In this document: positions 1 to 7,003 of the stretch, one piece after another
How positions within the stretch are numbered: the stretch's first letter is position 1
Layout of the letters: each line of letters opens with the position of its first letter
Source: Candidatus Omnitrophota bacterium
GTDB lineage: Bacteria > Omnitrophota > Gorgyraeia > Gygaellales > Profunditerraquicolaceae
Reading direction: 5' to 3'
Assembly (NCBI GenBank): GCA_026387335.1
Contig: JAPLLX010000006.1
Coordinates: 1-44,948 of the forward strand
DNA: 44,948 nucleotides
Position numbers and translations under genes: made by a program
The notes under the pieces: model-generated
Told to the model about the DNA's origin: nothing
Seen by the model: only the letters and a program-made list of their open reading frames with translations
Database searches by the model: none

Positions 1-1268
1 GATTCGGCAACGTCGGTTCAGGGGTAGTCAAGATTTTGCGCGAGCGCAAGGCGCTCTTGCTTGAGAAAACCGGACTGGATATAAATATTAAAAAAATTGC
101 CGACCTGAATATCTCCTCGCGGCGCAACGTCAGCGTGAATAAAGAACTGCTTACCCGCGACGTAAAAGAGATCATCAATAACCCGCAAATAGATATTTTG
201 GTGGAATTAATCGGCGGGATCCACCCGGCTAAAGAATTTATTCTTGAGGCCTTAAGGAAGGGTAAAAACGTGGTCACCGCTAATAAAGCGCTTCTGGCCC
301 AGGCCGGACAAGAATTATTTACTGAGGCAACTGACCGCGGAAAGAATATTTATTTTGAGGCATCGGTGGGTGCCGGTATACCGATTATAAAATCCCTGCG
401 CGAAGGCCTGGTGGCCAATAGATTTAACAGCATCTTCGGCATCGTCAACGGCACCTCTAATTATATATTATCTTCTATGTCCAAAAATAATTGCAGTTTT
501 CTAGACGCGCTTAAAGAAGCCAGGGCTAAAGGATTCGCGGAAAAGGACCCTACTTTGGATATAGAAGGGATGGATTCGGCGCATAAGTTAATTTTGCTTA
601 CGTATCTGGCGTTTGGAAAATTCGTTGATTTAAAAGACGTTTTTATTGAAGGCATCTCGCGGATCTCTTTAGCGGATGTAAACTACGCTAAAGAATTGGG
701 CTTTGAAATAAAACTACTGGCCATTGCCAAAAAAGAAGCCGAGGGTCTAGAGGTAAGGGTGCATCCTACGCTTATACCCAAGGGGCATTTATTATCTTCG
801 GTTGAAGGCGTCTTTAACGCTATCTATGTCTCTAGCGACTTAGCCGGAAATTTATTATTTTACGGGCCCGGAGCAGGACAATCATCCGCTGCCTCGGCGA
901 TAGTTTCAGACTTAGTGGATTTAACCCAGGATATCAAAGCCGGGCTCTTTAGGCCTACCTTAAAAACTGTGGCGGATAAAACCGTGAAGAGGTTACTCAA
1001 TATTGACGATTTTGAAAGCCGATATTACATCCGCTTTATGGCTCTGGATAAACCGGGAGTGCTGGCTAAGGTATCGGGGATCCTGGCTAAATTCGGCATA
1101 AGCATTGCTTCGGTTACTCAGAAAGAGCGCTCCAGGACGCAACTGGTTCCTATAGTCATGCTTATTCACCAGGCAAAAGAGAAGGATATGCGCAGCGCTC
1201 TAAGCATGATTGACCGAATGGACGCCATAAAAGAAAAATCAGTGGCAATCAGGATGGAGGAAGTGTGA
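1..1268 (+). CDS. hom: Homoserine dehydrogenase, 5'-truncated by window edge
   Basis: This enzyme reduces aspartate semialdehyde to homoserine, the branch step toward threonine and methionine. The open frame is already running at base 3, where it reads FGNVGSGVV, the Rossmann dinucleotide loop whose first glycine lies before the window. So the true start is upstream and the TTG at 36 is not the start. The catalytic-domain motifs [10 protein letters not shown] and [11 protein letters not shown] are present. The last 80 or so residues form an ACT domain ([18 protein letters not shown]), the usual site of feedback control by threonine. The stop overlaps the next gene by 4 bases (GTGA), which suggests translational coupling to thrC. 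About 421 residues are visible, close to the usual 430. The family call is secure; the promoter is not visible. Confidence 0.95.
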   Translation, partial: FGNVGSGVVKILRERKALLLEKTGLDINIKKIADLNISSRRNVSVNKELLTRDVKEIINNPQIDILVELIGGIHPAKEFILEALRKGKNVVTANKALLAQAGQELFTEATDRGKNIYFEASVGAGIPIIKSLREGLVANRFNSIFGIVNGTSNYILSSMSKNNCSFLDALKEARAKGFAEKDPTLDIEGMDSAHKLILLTYLAFGKFVDLKDVFIEGISRISLADVNYAKELGFEIKLLAIAKKEAEGLEVRVHPTLIPKGHLLSSVEGVFNAIYVSSDLAGNLLFYGPGAGQSSAASAIVSDLVDLTQDIKAGLFRPTLKTVADKTVKRLLNIDDFESRYYIRFMALDKPGVLAKVSGILAKFGISIASVTQKERSRTQLVPIVMLIHQAKEKDMRSALSMIDRMDAIKEKSVAIRMEEV

Positions 1269-2326
1269 AATACTTAGGGGTAATTGATAAATACAGGAAA
1301 TACCTTCCGCTAACAGATAAGACACCGATAATTACCTTAAACGAAGGCAATACTCCTTTGATTTATTCCGCTAATTTAAGTAAGCTTTTAGGAAACGGTT
1401 TGGAAGTTTACCTGAAATATGAGGGCCTCAACCCGACAGGCTCTTTTAAAGACAGAGGCATGACTATGGCCATCTCTAAAGCCTGTGAAGCAGGGGCTAA
1501 AGCGGTCATGTGCGCTTCAACCGGAAATACTTCGGCTTCCGCAGCTGCCTATGCGGCAAGAGCCGGTATAAAATGCATTGTCCTTATACCAAACGGAGCG
1601 ATTGCTTTAGGAAAATTAAGCCAGGCTCTTATTCACGGAGCGACTGTTTTAGCGGTAGAAGGAAATTTTGATGCTGCTTTAAACCTGGCCCGGGAGATTA
1701 CTGCCGAATATCCCATCACCCTGGTAAATTCGCTTAACCCTTTTCGTATTGAAGGCCAGAAAACAGCGAGCTTTGAAATATGCGAATTTTTAGGTGATGC
1801 CCCGGATTTTCAGGTTATGCCCGTAGGTAACGCCGGAAATATTACTGCTTACTGGAAAGGGTATAAAGAATATAAAAAAGCGGGTGAGTCTAAGAAACTT
1901 CCCAAAATGCTGGGTTTTCAGGCGGAAGGAGCCGCGCCTATTGTAAGAGGCCACCCCATAAAGGACCCGGAAACAATCGCGACTGCTATACGTATCGGTA
2001 ACCCCGCCAGCTGGATTCAGGCTGAAGAAGCCAGAGATGAGTCAGGCGGATTAATTGATATGGTTTCCGATAAAGAGATTCTGGAAGCGTACAAAGAGCT
2101 GGCTAGTCATGATGGAGTATTTGTTGAGCCTGCTTCAGCCGCGTCAGTCGCCGGGTTGATTAAGCTTAACCAAAACGGTTACTTTAAAGATAAGACTCCG
2201 GCAAAATTAGTCTGCATATTGACCGGCCACGGCTTAAAAGATCCGGATAGGGCTGTAAAGAGCGTAAATGAACCGCGCTTAATCCAGCCGGATAAGAAAG
2301 CGATATTAAAAGAGATCGGTTATTAA
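1265..2326 (+). CDS. thrC: Threonine synthase
   Basis: This PLP enzyme converts O-phosphohomoserine to threonine. The 353-residue protein has the short bacterial/plant-like fold-type II form. The motif TGSFKDRGM carries the PLP-binding lysine (K62), and [19 protein letters not shown] is the phosphate/cofactor loop. GTG is used as start and overlaps the hom stop by 4 bases, preceded by the GGAGG of 'atggaggaa', which serves as ribosome binding site inside the end of hom. The stop at 2324-2326 lies inside the probable start of coaB. Hom and ThrC flank the homoserine kinase step, yet no GHMP-type thrB is present here; see the ApgM-like gene two genes downstream. High confidence. Confidence 0.95.
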   Translation: MKYLGVIDKYRKYLPLTDKTPIITLNEGNTPLIYSANLSKLLGNGLEVYLKYEGLNPTGSFKDRGMTMAISKACEAGAKAVMCASTGNTSASAAAYAARAGIKCIVLIPNGAIALGKLSQALIHGATVLAVEGNFDAALNLAREITAEYPITLVNSLNPFRIEGQKTASFEICEFLGDAPDFQVMPVGNAGNITAYWKGYKEYKKAGESKKLPKMLGFQAEGAAPIVRGHPIKDPETIATAIRIGNPASWIQAEEARDESGGLIDMVSDKEILEAYKELASHDGVFVEPASAASVAGLIKLNQNGYFKDKTPAKLVCILTGHGLKDPDRAVKSVNEPRLIQPDKKAILKEIGY

Positions 2327-2952
2327 ATAAAAGAGTCCTGATTACTGCTGGCCCTACCTGGGTCCCGATAGACGCGGTCAGGGTAATCAGTAATAGCGCA
2401 ACCGGGAGGACCGGAATCTTATTGGCTGAAGATTTGGCCAAAAAGGGTGCCCGGGTCACGCTTATATTAGGGCCGGTTGAGAATTGCTGTATTGATAAAA
2501 GGATAAAGGTCATCCGTTTTAGCTTCTTTAAGGAGTTGAACCGTTTATTAAAGAACGAACTTAAAAAGAAGCGTTATGATATTGTGCTACATTCCGCGGC
2601 AGTTTCTGATTACCGGCCGGCGCAAGAGAGAAAAAATAAACTTAACTCGCATAATAAAAAGTTGACATTAATCCTTAAACAGACGCCTAAGATGATTGAC
2701 TATTTACGTAAGGAGAGCCCCTGCTCTTTCTTAATCGGGTTTAAATTTGAACCTCAAGCGTCTAAAAGATCACTGATAAAGCAAGCCCGTTTGCTTATGC
2801 GCAGGGCGCATCTGGACCTAGTGGTAGCTAATAGTCTGGTTAAGAATAACTATGTAGCCTATCTGGTTAAGGCAAAAAATAAATATGGCCCGTTTTTAAA
2901 AAAAGAAAGGCTGAGCCGAGGTTTAATCGGTTTGATTGAAAAAATAATATGA
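2305..2952 (+). CDS. coaB: Phosphopantothenate-cysteine ligase, stand-alone CoaB domain; start codon uncertain
   Basis: CoaB joins 4'-phosphopantothenate and cysteine in coenzyme A synthesis. The frame reads [18 protein letters not shown] then [10 protein letters not shown], the nucleotide-binding start of CoaB, followed by [10 protein letters not shown], an NKL...L segment, FLIGFKFEP and LVVANSL, all in CoaB order. Most bacteria fuse CoaC and CoaB into one ~400-residue protein; here only the CoaB half exists, directly after thrC. The first ATG/GTG/TTG in frame (TTG 2419-2421 or later) would delete the conserved N-terminal motif. The in-frame stop at 2293 leaves ATT at 2305 (215 aa) or CTG at 2338 (204 aa) as likely starts. 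A coordinate of 2305 is given as the outer bound. Product confident, start not. Confidence 0.8.
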   Translation: MKRDRLLNKRVLITAGPTWVPIDAVRVISNSATGRTGILLAEDLAKKGARVTLILGPVENCCIDKRIKVIRFSFFKELNRLLKNELKKKRYDIVLHSAAVSDYRPAQERKNKLNSHNKKLTLILKQTPKMIDYLRKESPCSFLIGFKFEPQASKRSLIKQARLLMRRAHLDLVVANSLVKNNYVAYLVKAKNKYGPFLKKERLSRGLIGLIEKII

Positions 2953-4157
2953 AATATATTGTTTTAGTCTGCGATGGAATGAGTGATTACCCCATTAAAG
3001 AGCTGGGTGAACGCACGCCGATAGAGGCGGCTAAAACCCCGAATATGGATTTTATCGCTAAACACGGAAGGTTAGGCCGGGCCAGGACTATTCCCGCTGG
3101 ATTCACCCCCGGTTCAGATGTAGCCCAAATCAGCATTTTTGGCTATGACCCTAAAAAATATTATACCGGACGCGGCCCGCTGGAAGCGGCAAACTTAGGG
3201 GTCCAATTGGAAGATGACGACGTAGCCTTCCGCTGTAACCTGGTCACGGTTTCCGCTGATAAGCTTACGGATTATAGCGCCGGGCACATCAGCTCAAAAG
3301 AAGCAGGGATTCTGATTAAGTTTATTGACCAAAACCTGGGCACCAACCGGATTAAATTCTATTCCGGCATAAGCTACCGGCACTTAATGGTCGCCAAGAG
3401 AGGTACAGACGAACATCTTGAAAATGTTTCCTGCAAGCCTCCGCACGATATAACCGGACAAAAGATATCCGCAAATCTGCCCAAAGGCGACGGTAGCGAT
3501 ATACTGATTAAATTAATGGATGAATCGCGCTCTATTCTGAGCAAACATGAAATAAACCTTGTGCGCATTGACCTAAAAGAAAATCCCGCGAATATGATCT
3601 GGCTTTGGGGCCAAGGCAAGCGCCCGAGCATGCCGAAGTTTAGCGAAAAATATAATCTGGCCGGCAGCGTTATATCCGCCGTAGATTTAATTAAAGGGCT
3701 GGGTAAACTTTTAGGATTAGAGGTAATTAATGTCCCCGGAGCAACGGGTTATTACGACACTAACTACGAAGGAAAAGCCAAAGCCGCGCTAAAATCACTG
3801 GAAAATAATGATTTTGTATTTGTCCATGTGGAAGCGGCTGACGAAGCCGGCCATAACGGGGATTTAAGAGAGAAAATCACCGCTATCGAAAGGTTTGACC
3901 AGTTGGTTTTAGGGACTATACTCCAAGCTTTTAAACATAAGCATAATTTCAGGATAATGGTTTTACCGGACCACGCTACTCCGGTTTCACTCAAGACGCA
4001 CATCGGCGACCCCGTGCCTTTCGGAATATTCGGGCAAGATGTCATTGCCAGAGGTTTCTTAAATTACAGCGAGAAGGAAGCGCAAAAATCCGACCTTTAT
4101 TTTGAAAAAGGCCATGAATTGATGGATTTTTTCATTAAAGATGCCGGTAAAACCTAG
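2949..4157 (+). CDS. ApgM-family (archaeal-type phosphoglycerate mutase-like) protein, probable homoserine kinase
   Basis: The 402-residue protein belongs to the alkaline-phosphatase-superfamily group of cofactor-independent phosphoglycerate mutases of archaeal type. The N-terminal metal site is VLVCDGMSDYP, and the nucleophile-serine region is FTPGSDVAQISIFGYDP. YYTGRGPLEAA follows, and the C-terminal metal ligands are in HVEAADEAGHNGD and LPDHATP. A subfamily of these proteins has been proposed as the homoserine kinase in genomes lacking ThrB (the TIGR02535-type group). Position between hom-thrC and lysC, with no other thrB visible, supports that role. A glycolytic mutase role cannot be excluded by sequence reading alone. 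It overlaps coaB by 4 bases (ATGA). Its TAG stop merges into a GGGGAC palindrome. Family call high, function moderate. Confidence 0.85.
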   Translation: MKYIVLVCDGMSDYPIKELGERTPIEAAKTPNMDFIAKHGRLGRARTIPAGFTPGSDVAQISIFGYDPKKYYTGRGPLEAANLGVQLEDDDVAFRCNLVTVSADKLTDYSAGHISSKEAGILIKFIDQNLGTNRIKFYSGISYRHLMVAKRGTDEHLENVSCKPPHDITGQKISANLPKGDGSDILIKLMDESRSILSKHEINLVRIDLKENPANMIWLWGQGKRPSMPKFSEKYNLAGSVISAVDLIKGLGKLLGLEVINVPGATGYYDTNYEGKAKAALKSLENNDFVFVHVEAADEAGHNGDLREKITAIERFDQLVLGTILQAFKHKHNFRIMVLPDHATPVSLKTHIGDPVPFGIFGQDVIARGFLNYSEKEAQKSDLYFEKGHELMDFFIKDAGKT

Positions 4158-4183
4158 GGGACAGTCACCTGGGGAGCGTCCCC
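4157..4183. repeat. GGGGAC...GTCCCC palindromic element (copy 1)
   Basis: GGGGACAGTC starts at the last base of the ApgM-like stop codon and pairs with GCGTCCCC ending at 4183. The element fills most of the 44-base gap before lysC. It resembles the other GGGAC/GTCCC palindromes in this window (15884, 25780, 39404), though the inner part differs. It has no T-run, so it is unlikely to be a strong terminator. Confidence 0.6.
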
Positions 4184-4201
4184 ACATAAATAAGGAGAGA
4201 A

Positions 4202-5422
4202 ATGAGCAGGAAGTTGATTGTTCAGAAATTTGGCGGCTCATCTGTTGCCAATGTTGAACGCATACAGCGGGTTGCGGAAAGGGTGGTCAGCTATAAGAAG
4301 AAAAAGCGCGATTTAGTCGTGGTAGTCTCGGCGCTAGGAGACACAACCGATGAATTGATTGAGTTGGCGAATAAGATTAACTCTGAACCCAGCGAGCGCG
4401 AAATGGATATGTTACTATCCACGGGAGAACAGATTTCGGTCGCGCTTTTGGCTATGGCCATACATAAATTAGGATTTGAAGCGATATCATTTACCGGTTC
4501 GCAGGTCGGCATTATTACCGATACAAGCCACACCCGGGCCAGGATCATTAAGATTAACGCGGATAAAATCAAAGAAGCCTTAAAACAGGATAAGATTGTT
4601 ATTGTCGCCGGTTTTCAAGGAGTAACCTTGAATCAGGATATTACTACCCTGGGCCGGGGAGGCTCGGACTTAACCGCTGTGGCTTTAGCTAAGGAATTAA
4701 AAGCGGATGAATGCGAAATATACACCGACGTAAAAGGGATTTACACTACTGACCCCAGAATTGAACCTAAAGCCAAAAAAATAAAGGCCTTAACCTATGA
4801 TGAAAGGCTGGAGATGGCTTCTCTTGGCGCCCAGGTAATGCAGGCGCGCTCTATTGAAGTGGCTAAAAAATTTGGTGTTCCTATACACGTGCGCTCAAGC
4901 TTTACGCGGGAAACCGGAACGATGATCATTAAGGAGGTTAAAAACATGGAAGAGGTTGTTGTTTCTGCGGTGACTTTAAATAAAGGAGAATCCAAGATCA
5001 CGATTTGCAATGTCCCTGACCGTCCGGGTGTCGCCGCTAAGATATTCAACGGCCTGGCCATTAAGGGAGTAAGCGTAGATATGATCGTCCAAAATGTCAG
5101 TCACCTGCGTCAAACAGATATATCCTTTACCGTCAGTAAGGTGGGAGCAGCCAAAACCTTTAAAACAACTAAGAAGATAGCTAAGTCCCTGGGTACAGGC
5201 GAAATCTTAGAGGATGATAATATCGCGCGCGTCTCTATTGTCGGGGTAGGAATGAAGTCCCATCCCGGGGTAGCCGCCAAGATGTTTGAGGTCCTCGCCG
5301 ACAACAAAATTAATATTGAGATGATTTCTACTTCCGATATAAGTATCTCCTGTATAATTCAAAAGAAGTTTGCCGAGATAGCGGTCAAAGCGCTGCATGA
5401 AAAATTCGGTTTAGCAAAATAG
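4202..5422 (+). CDS. lysC: Aspartate kinase (alpha form), catalytic domain plus two ACT domains
   Basis: Aspartokinase phosphorylates aspartate, the first step to lysine, threonine and methionine. The amino-acid-kinase domain begins VQKFGGSSVANVERI and includes the nucleotide-site motif TTLGRGGSDLTAVALA. The regulatory part carries two ACT domains (TICNVPDRPGVAAKIFNGLA and SIVGVGMKSHPGVAAKMFEV). The length of 406 residues matches the Bacillus subtilis LysC type of about 408. The start has a good ribosome site (AAGGAGAG) 5 bases before ATG. A second, in-frame start with a stronger Shine-Dalgarno lies at 4946, before the ACT region, so the gene likely yields two proteins. It is followed after 12 bases by cimA. 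Confidence 0.95.
   Translation: MSRKLIVQKFGGSSVANVERIQRVAERVVSYKKKKRDLVVVVSALGDTTDELIELANKINSEPSEREMDMLLSTGEQISVALLAMAIHKLGFEAISFTGSQVGIITDTSHTRARIIKINADKIKEALKQDKIVIVAGFQGVTLNQDITTLGRGGSDLTAVALAKELKADECEIYTDVKGIYTTDPRIEPKAKKIKALTYDERLEMASLGAQVMQARSIEVAKKFGVPIHVRSSFTRETGTMIIKEVKNMEEVVVSAVTLNKGESKITICNVPDRPGVAAKIFNGLAIKGVSVDMIVQNVSHLRQTDISFTVSKVGAAKTFKTTKKIAKSLGTGEILEDDNIARVSIVGVGMKSHPGVAAKMFEVLADNKINIEMISTSDISISCIIQKKFAEIAVKALHEKFGLAK
4931..4937 (+). promoter_or_regulatory. Internal Shine-Dalgarno for lysC beta subunit
   Basis: AAGGAGG lies inside the lysC coding region, 8 bases before an in-frame ATG at 4946. It is the best match to the anti-Shine-Dalgarno sequence in this gene, better than the site of the upstream start. 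Confidence 0.75.
4946..5422 (+). CDS. lysC: Aspartate kinase beta (regulatory) subunit, nested in-frame in lysC
   Basis: An ATG at 4946, in the same frame as lysC and preceded by AAGGAGG, would produce a 158-residue protein (MEEVVVSAVTLNKGESK...) made only of the two ACT domains. This matches the known arrangement in B. subtilis LysC, Thermus and Corynebacterium Ask. There an internal start gives a beta subunit of about 160 residues that assembles with the full-length alpha subunit as alpha2beta2 and binds the feedback inhibitor. The start falls at the junction between the kinase domain and the ACT pair, where it is expected. The nested product is inferred from the ribosome site and family precedent; it is not proven. 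Confidence 0.75.
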   Translation: MEEVVVSAVTLNKGESKITICNVPDRPGVAAKIFNGLAIKGVSVDMIVQNVSHLRQTDISFTVSKVGAAKTFKTTKKIAKSLGTGEILEDDNIARVSIVGVGMKSHPGVAAKMFEVLADNKINIEMISTSDISISCIIQKKFAEIAVKALHEKFGLAK

Positions 5423-5434
5423 CGGGGGAAAATT

Positions 5435-7003
5435 ATGCCTAAAGTAAAAATATATGATACTACTTTGCGCGACGGCGCTCAGGGCGAAGGTATTTCTTAC
5501 TCCGTGATGGATAAGATAAATATCGCTAAAGAACTGGATATGCTGGGTATCCAATATATTGAAGGCGGTTGGCCCGGCTCAAATCCTAAGGATATGGAAT
5601 TTTACCTTAAAATGTCCAAGGTCAGGCTTTTAAACAGTAAACTCGCCGCGTTCAGCATGACGCGTAGGTTAAATACCAAAGCCAGCGAAGACATAAATAT
5701 AAAATCCCTGATTAAATCCCAGGCCCAAATTATCACTATCGTAGGTAAAACTTGGGACCTGCACGTTACGGATGTCTTAAAGACGACCCTTGATGAAAAC
5801 CTGGATATGATTAAAGATACAGTCGGCTTTCTGACATCCTGTGGCTTAACCGTATTTTACGATGCTGAACATTTCTTTGACGCGTATAAATCAAATAAGG
5901 AGTACGCGCTAAAGACTTTACTTACTGCCCAGGAGGCGGGAGCGCAAGCTTTATGTCTTTGCGATACTAACGGAGGCACGCTAACTTGCGAAGTTTCAAA
6001 AGTCATCTCTGAAATCAGAGACAAAATTAAAGTCAGCCTGGGTATTCATTGCCATAATGACGCCGGGGTTGCTATTGCCAATTCGCTTGTAGCGGTAGAA
6101 GCAGGATGCGATATGGTCCAAGGGACTATCAACGGCATTGGCGAAAGAAGCGGGAACGCCGATCTAATCGCTATCATCGCTAATCTTAAGTTAAAGATGG
6201 GCCGGGATTGCATTCCGGATGATAAATTAAAGGAACTAACCCATGTCTCACATTTTGTAAGCGAAATAAGCAATCTTAAACCTCGCCAAGACCAACCTTA
6301 TGTCGGCGAATCCAGCTTCGCGCACAAAGGCGGGATGCATATCAACGCGATAATGAAAAACTCCCGGACTTATGAACATATTGACCCTACATTAGTAGGA
6401 AATCACCGCAGAATTTTAGTTTCGGAACTTGCTGGAAAAACAGGGGTATTAATCCGGGCGAAAGATATGGATCTGGATTTAAGCAAAGAAGACCCCAAGA
6501 CCAAAAAAATCCTGCAGCTCGTCCAGAAACTGGAACACGAAGGCTATCATTTTGAAGCGGCTGAAGCGTCATTTGAGTTACTGATGAAGCGCGCGCTCAA
6601 AAAATACAAAAAATTCTTTGAATTGGAAGGCTTCAGGGTTGTAATTGAAAAAAAGTCTAAAGATAAGATAACTACCGAGGCGATCATCCGCATCAAGGTT
6701 AAAGGCGTAAAGGAACATACCGCCGCTGATGGCGACGGTCCGGTCAACGCTTTGGATAACGCTTTGCGTAAAGCTTTAAAACAATTTTATCCCACGCTCT
6801 CTAAGATGCATCTATCCGACTTTAAGGTGCGCGTTTTGGATGAAAAAGCAGGCACTGCCGCAAAAGTAAGAGTACTTATCCAATCTCAGGATGAAACCGA
6901 CGCCTGGAATACTATCGGCGTCTCAGGAAATATCATAGAAGCCAGTTGGCAGGCGCTATTAGACAGCATAGAGTATAAACTTCTAAAAGATAACGTGAAA
7001 TGA
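5435..7003 (+). CDS. cimA: (R)-citramalate synthase
   Basis: CimA condenses pyruvate with acetyl-CoA to citramalate, giving 2-oxobutyrate for isoleucine without threonine deaminase. The 522-residue protein starts with IYDTTLRDGAQGEGISYSV, the DRE-TIM metallolyase signature in the CimA/2-isopropylmalate group, and continues with IEGGWPGSNPKD, typical of the long CimA family. Further catalytic motifs are GIHCHNDAGVAIANS and the HKGGMHINA loop. The C-terminal 130 residues resemble the LeuA allosteric domain that binds isoleucine or leucine. The ribosome site is GGGGG before ATG. The gene follows lysC by 12 bases and overlaps valS by 4 bases, linking isoleucine/valine supply with charging of valine. 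Confidence 0.92.
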   Translation: MPKVKIYDTTLRDGAQGEGISYSVMDKINIAKELDMLGIQYIEGGWPGSNPKDMEFYLKMSKVRLLNSKLAAFSMTRRLNTKASEDINIKSLIKSQAQIITIVGKTWDLHVTDVLKTTLDENLDMIKDTVGFLTSCGLTVFYDAEHFFDAYKSNKEYALKTLLTAQEAGAQALCLCDTNGGTLTCEVSKVISEIRDKIKVSLGIHCHNDAGVAIANSLVAVEAGCDMVQGTINGIGERSGNADLIAIIANLKLKMGRDCIPDDKLKELTHVSHFVSEISNLKPRQDQPYVGESSFAHKGGMHINAIMKNSRTYEHIDPTLVGNHRRILVSELAGKTGVLIRAKDMDLDLSKEDPKTKKILQLVQKLEHEGYHFEAAEASFELLMKRALKKYKKFFELEGFRVVIEKKSKDKITTEAIIRIKVKGVKEHTAADGDGPVNALDNALRKALKQFYPTLSKMHLSDFKVRVLDEKAGTAAKVRVLIQSQDETDAWNTIGVSGNIIEASWQALLDSIEYKLLKDNVK

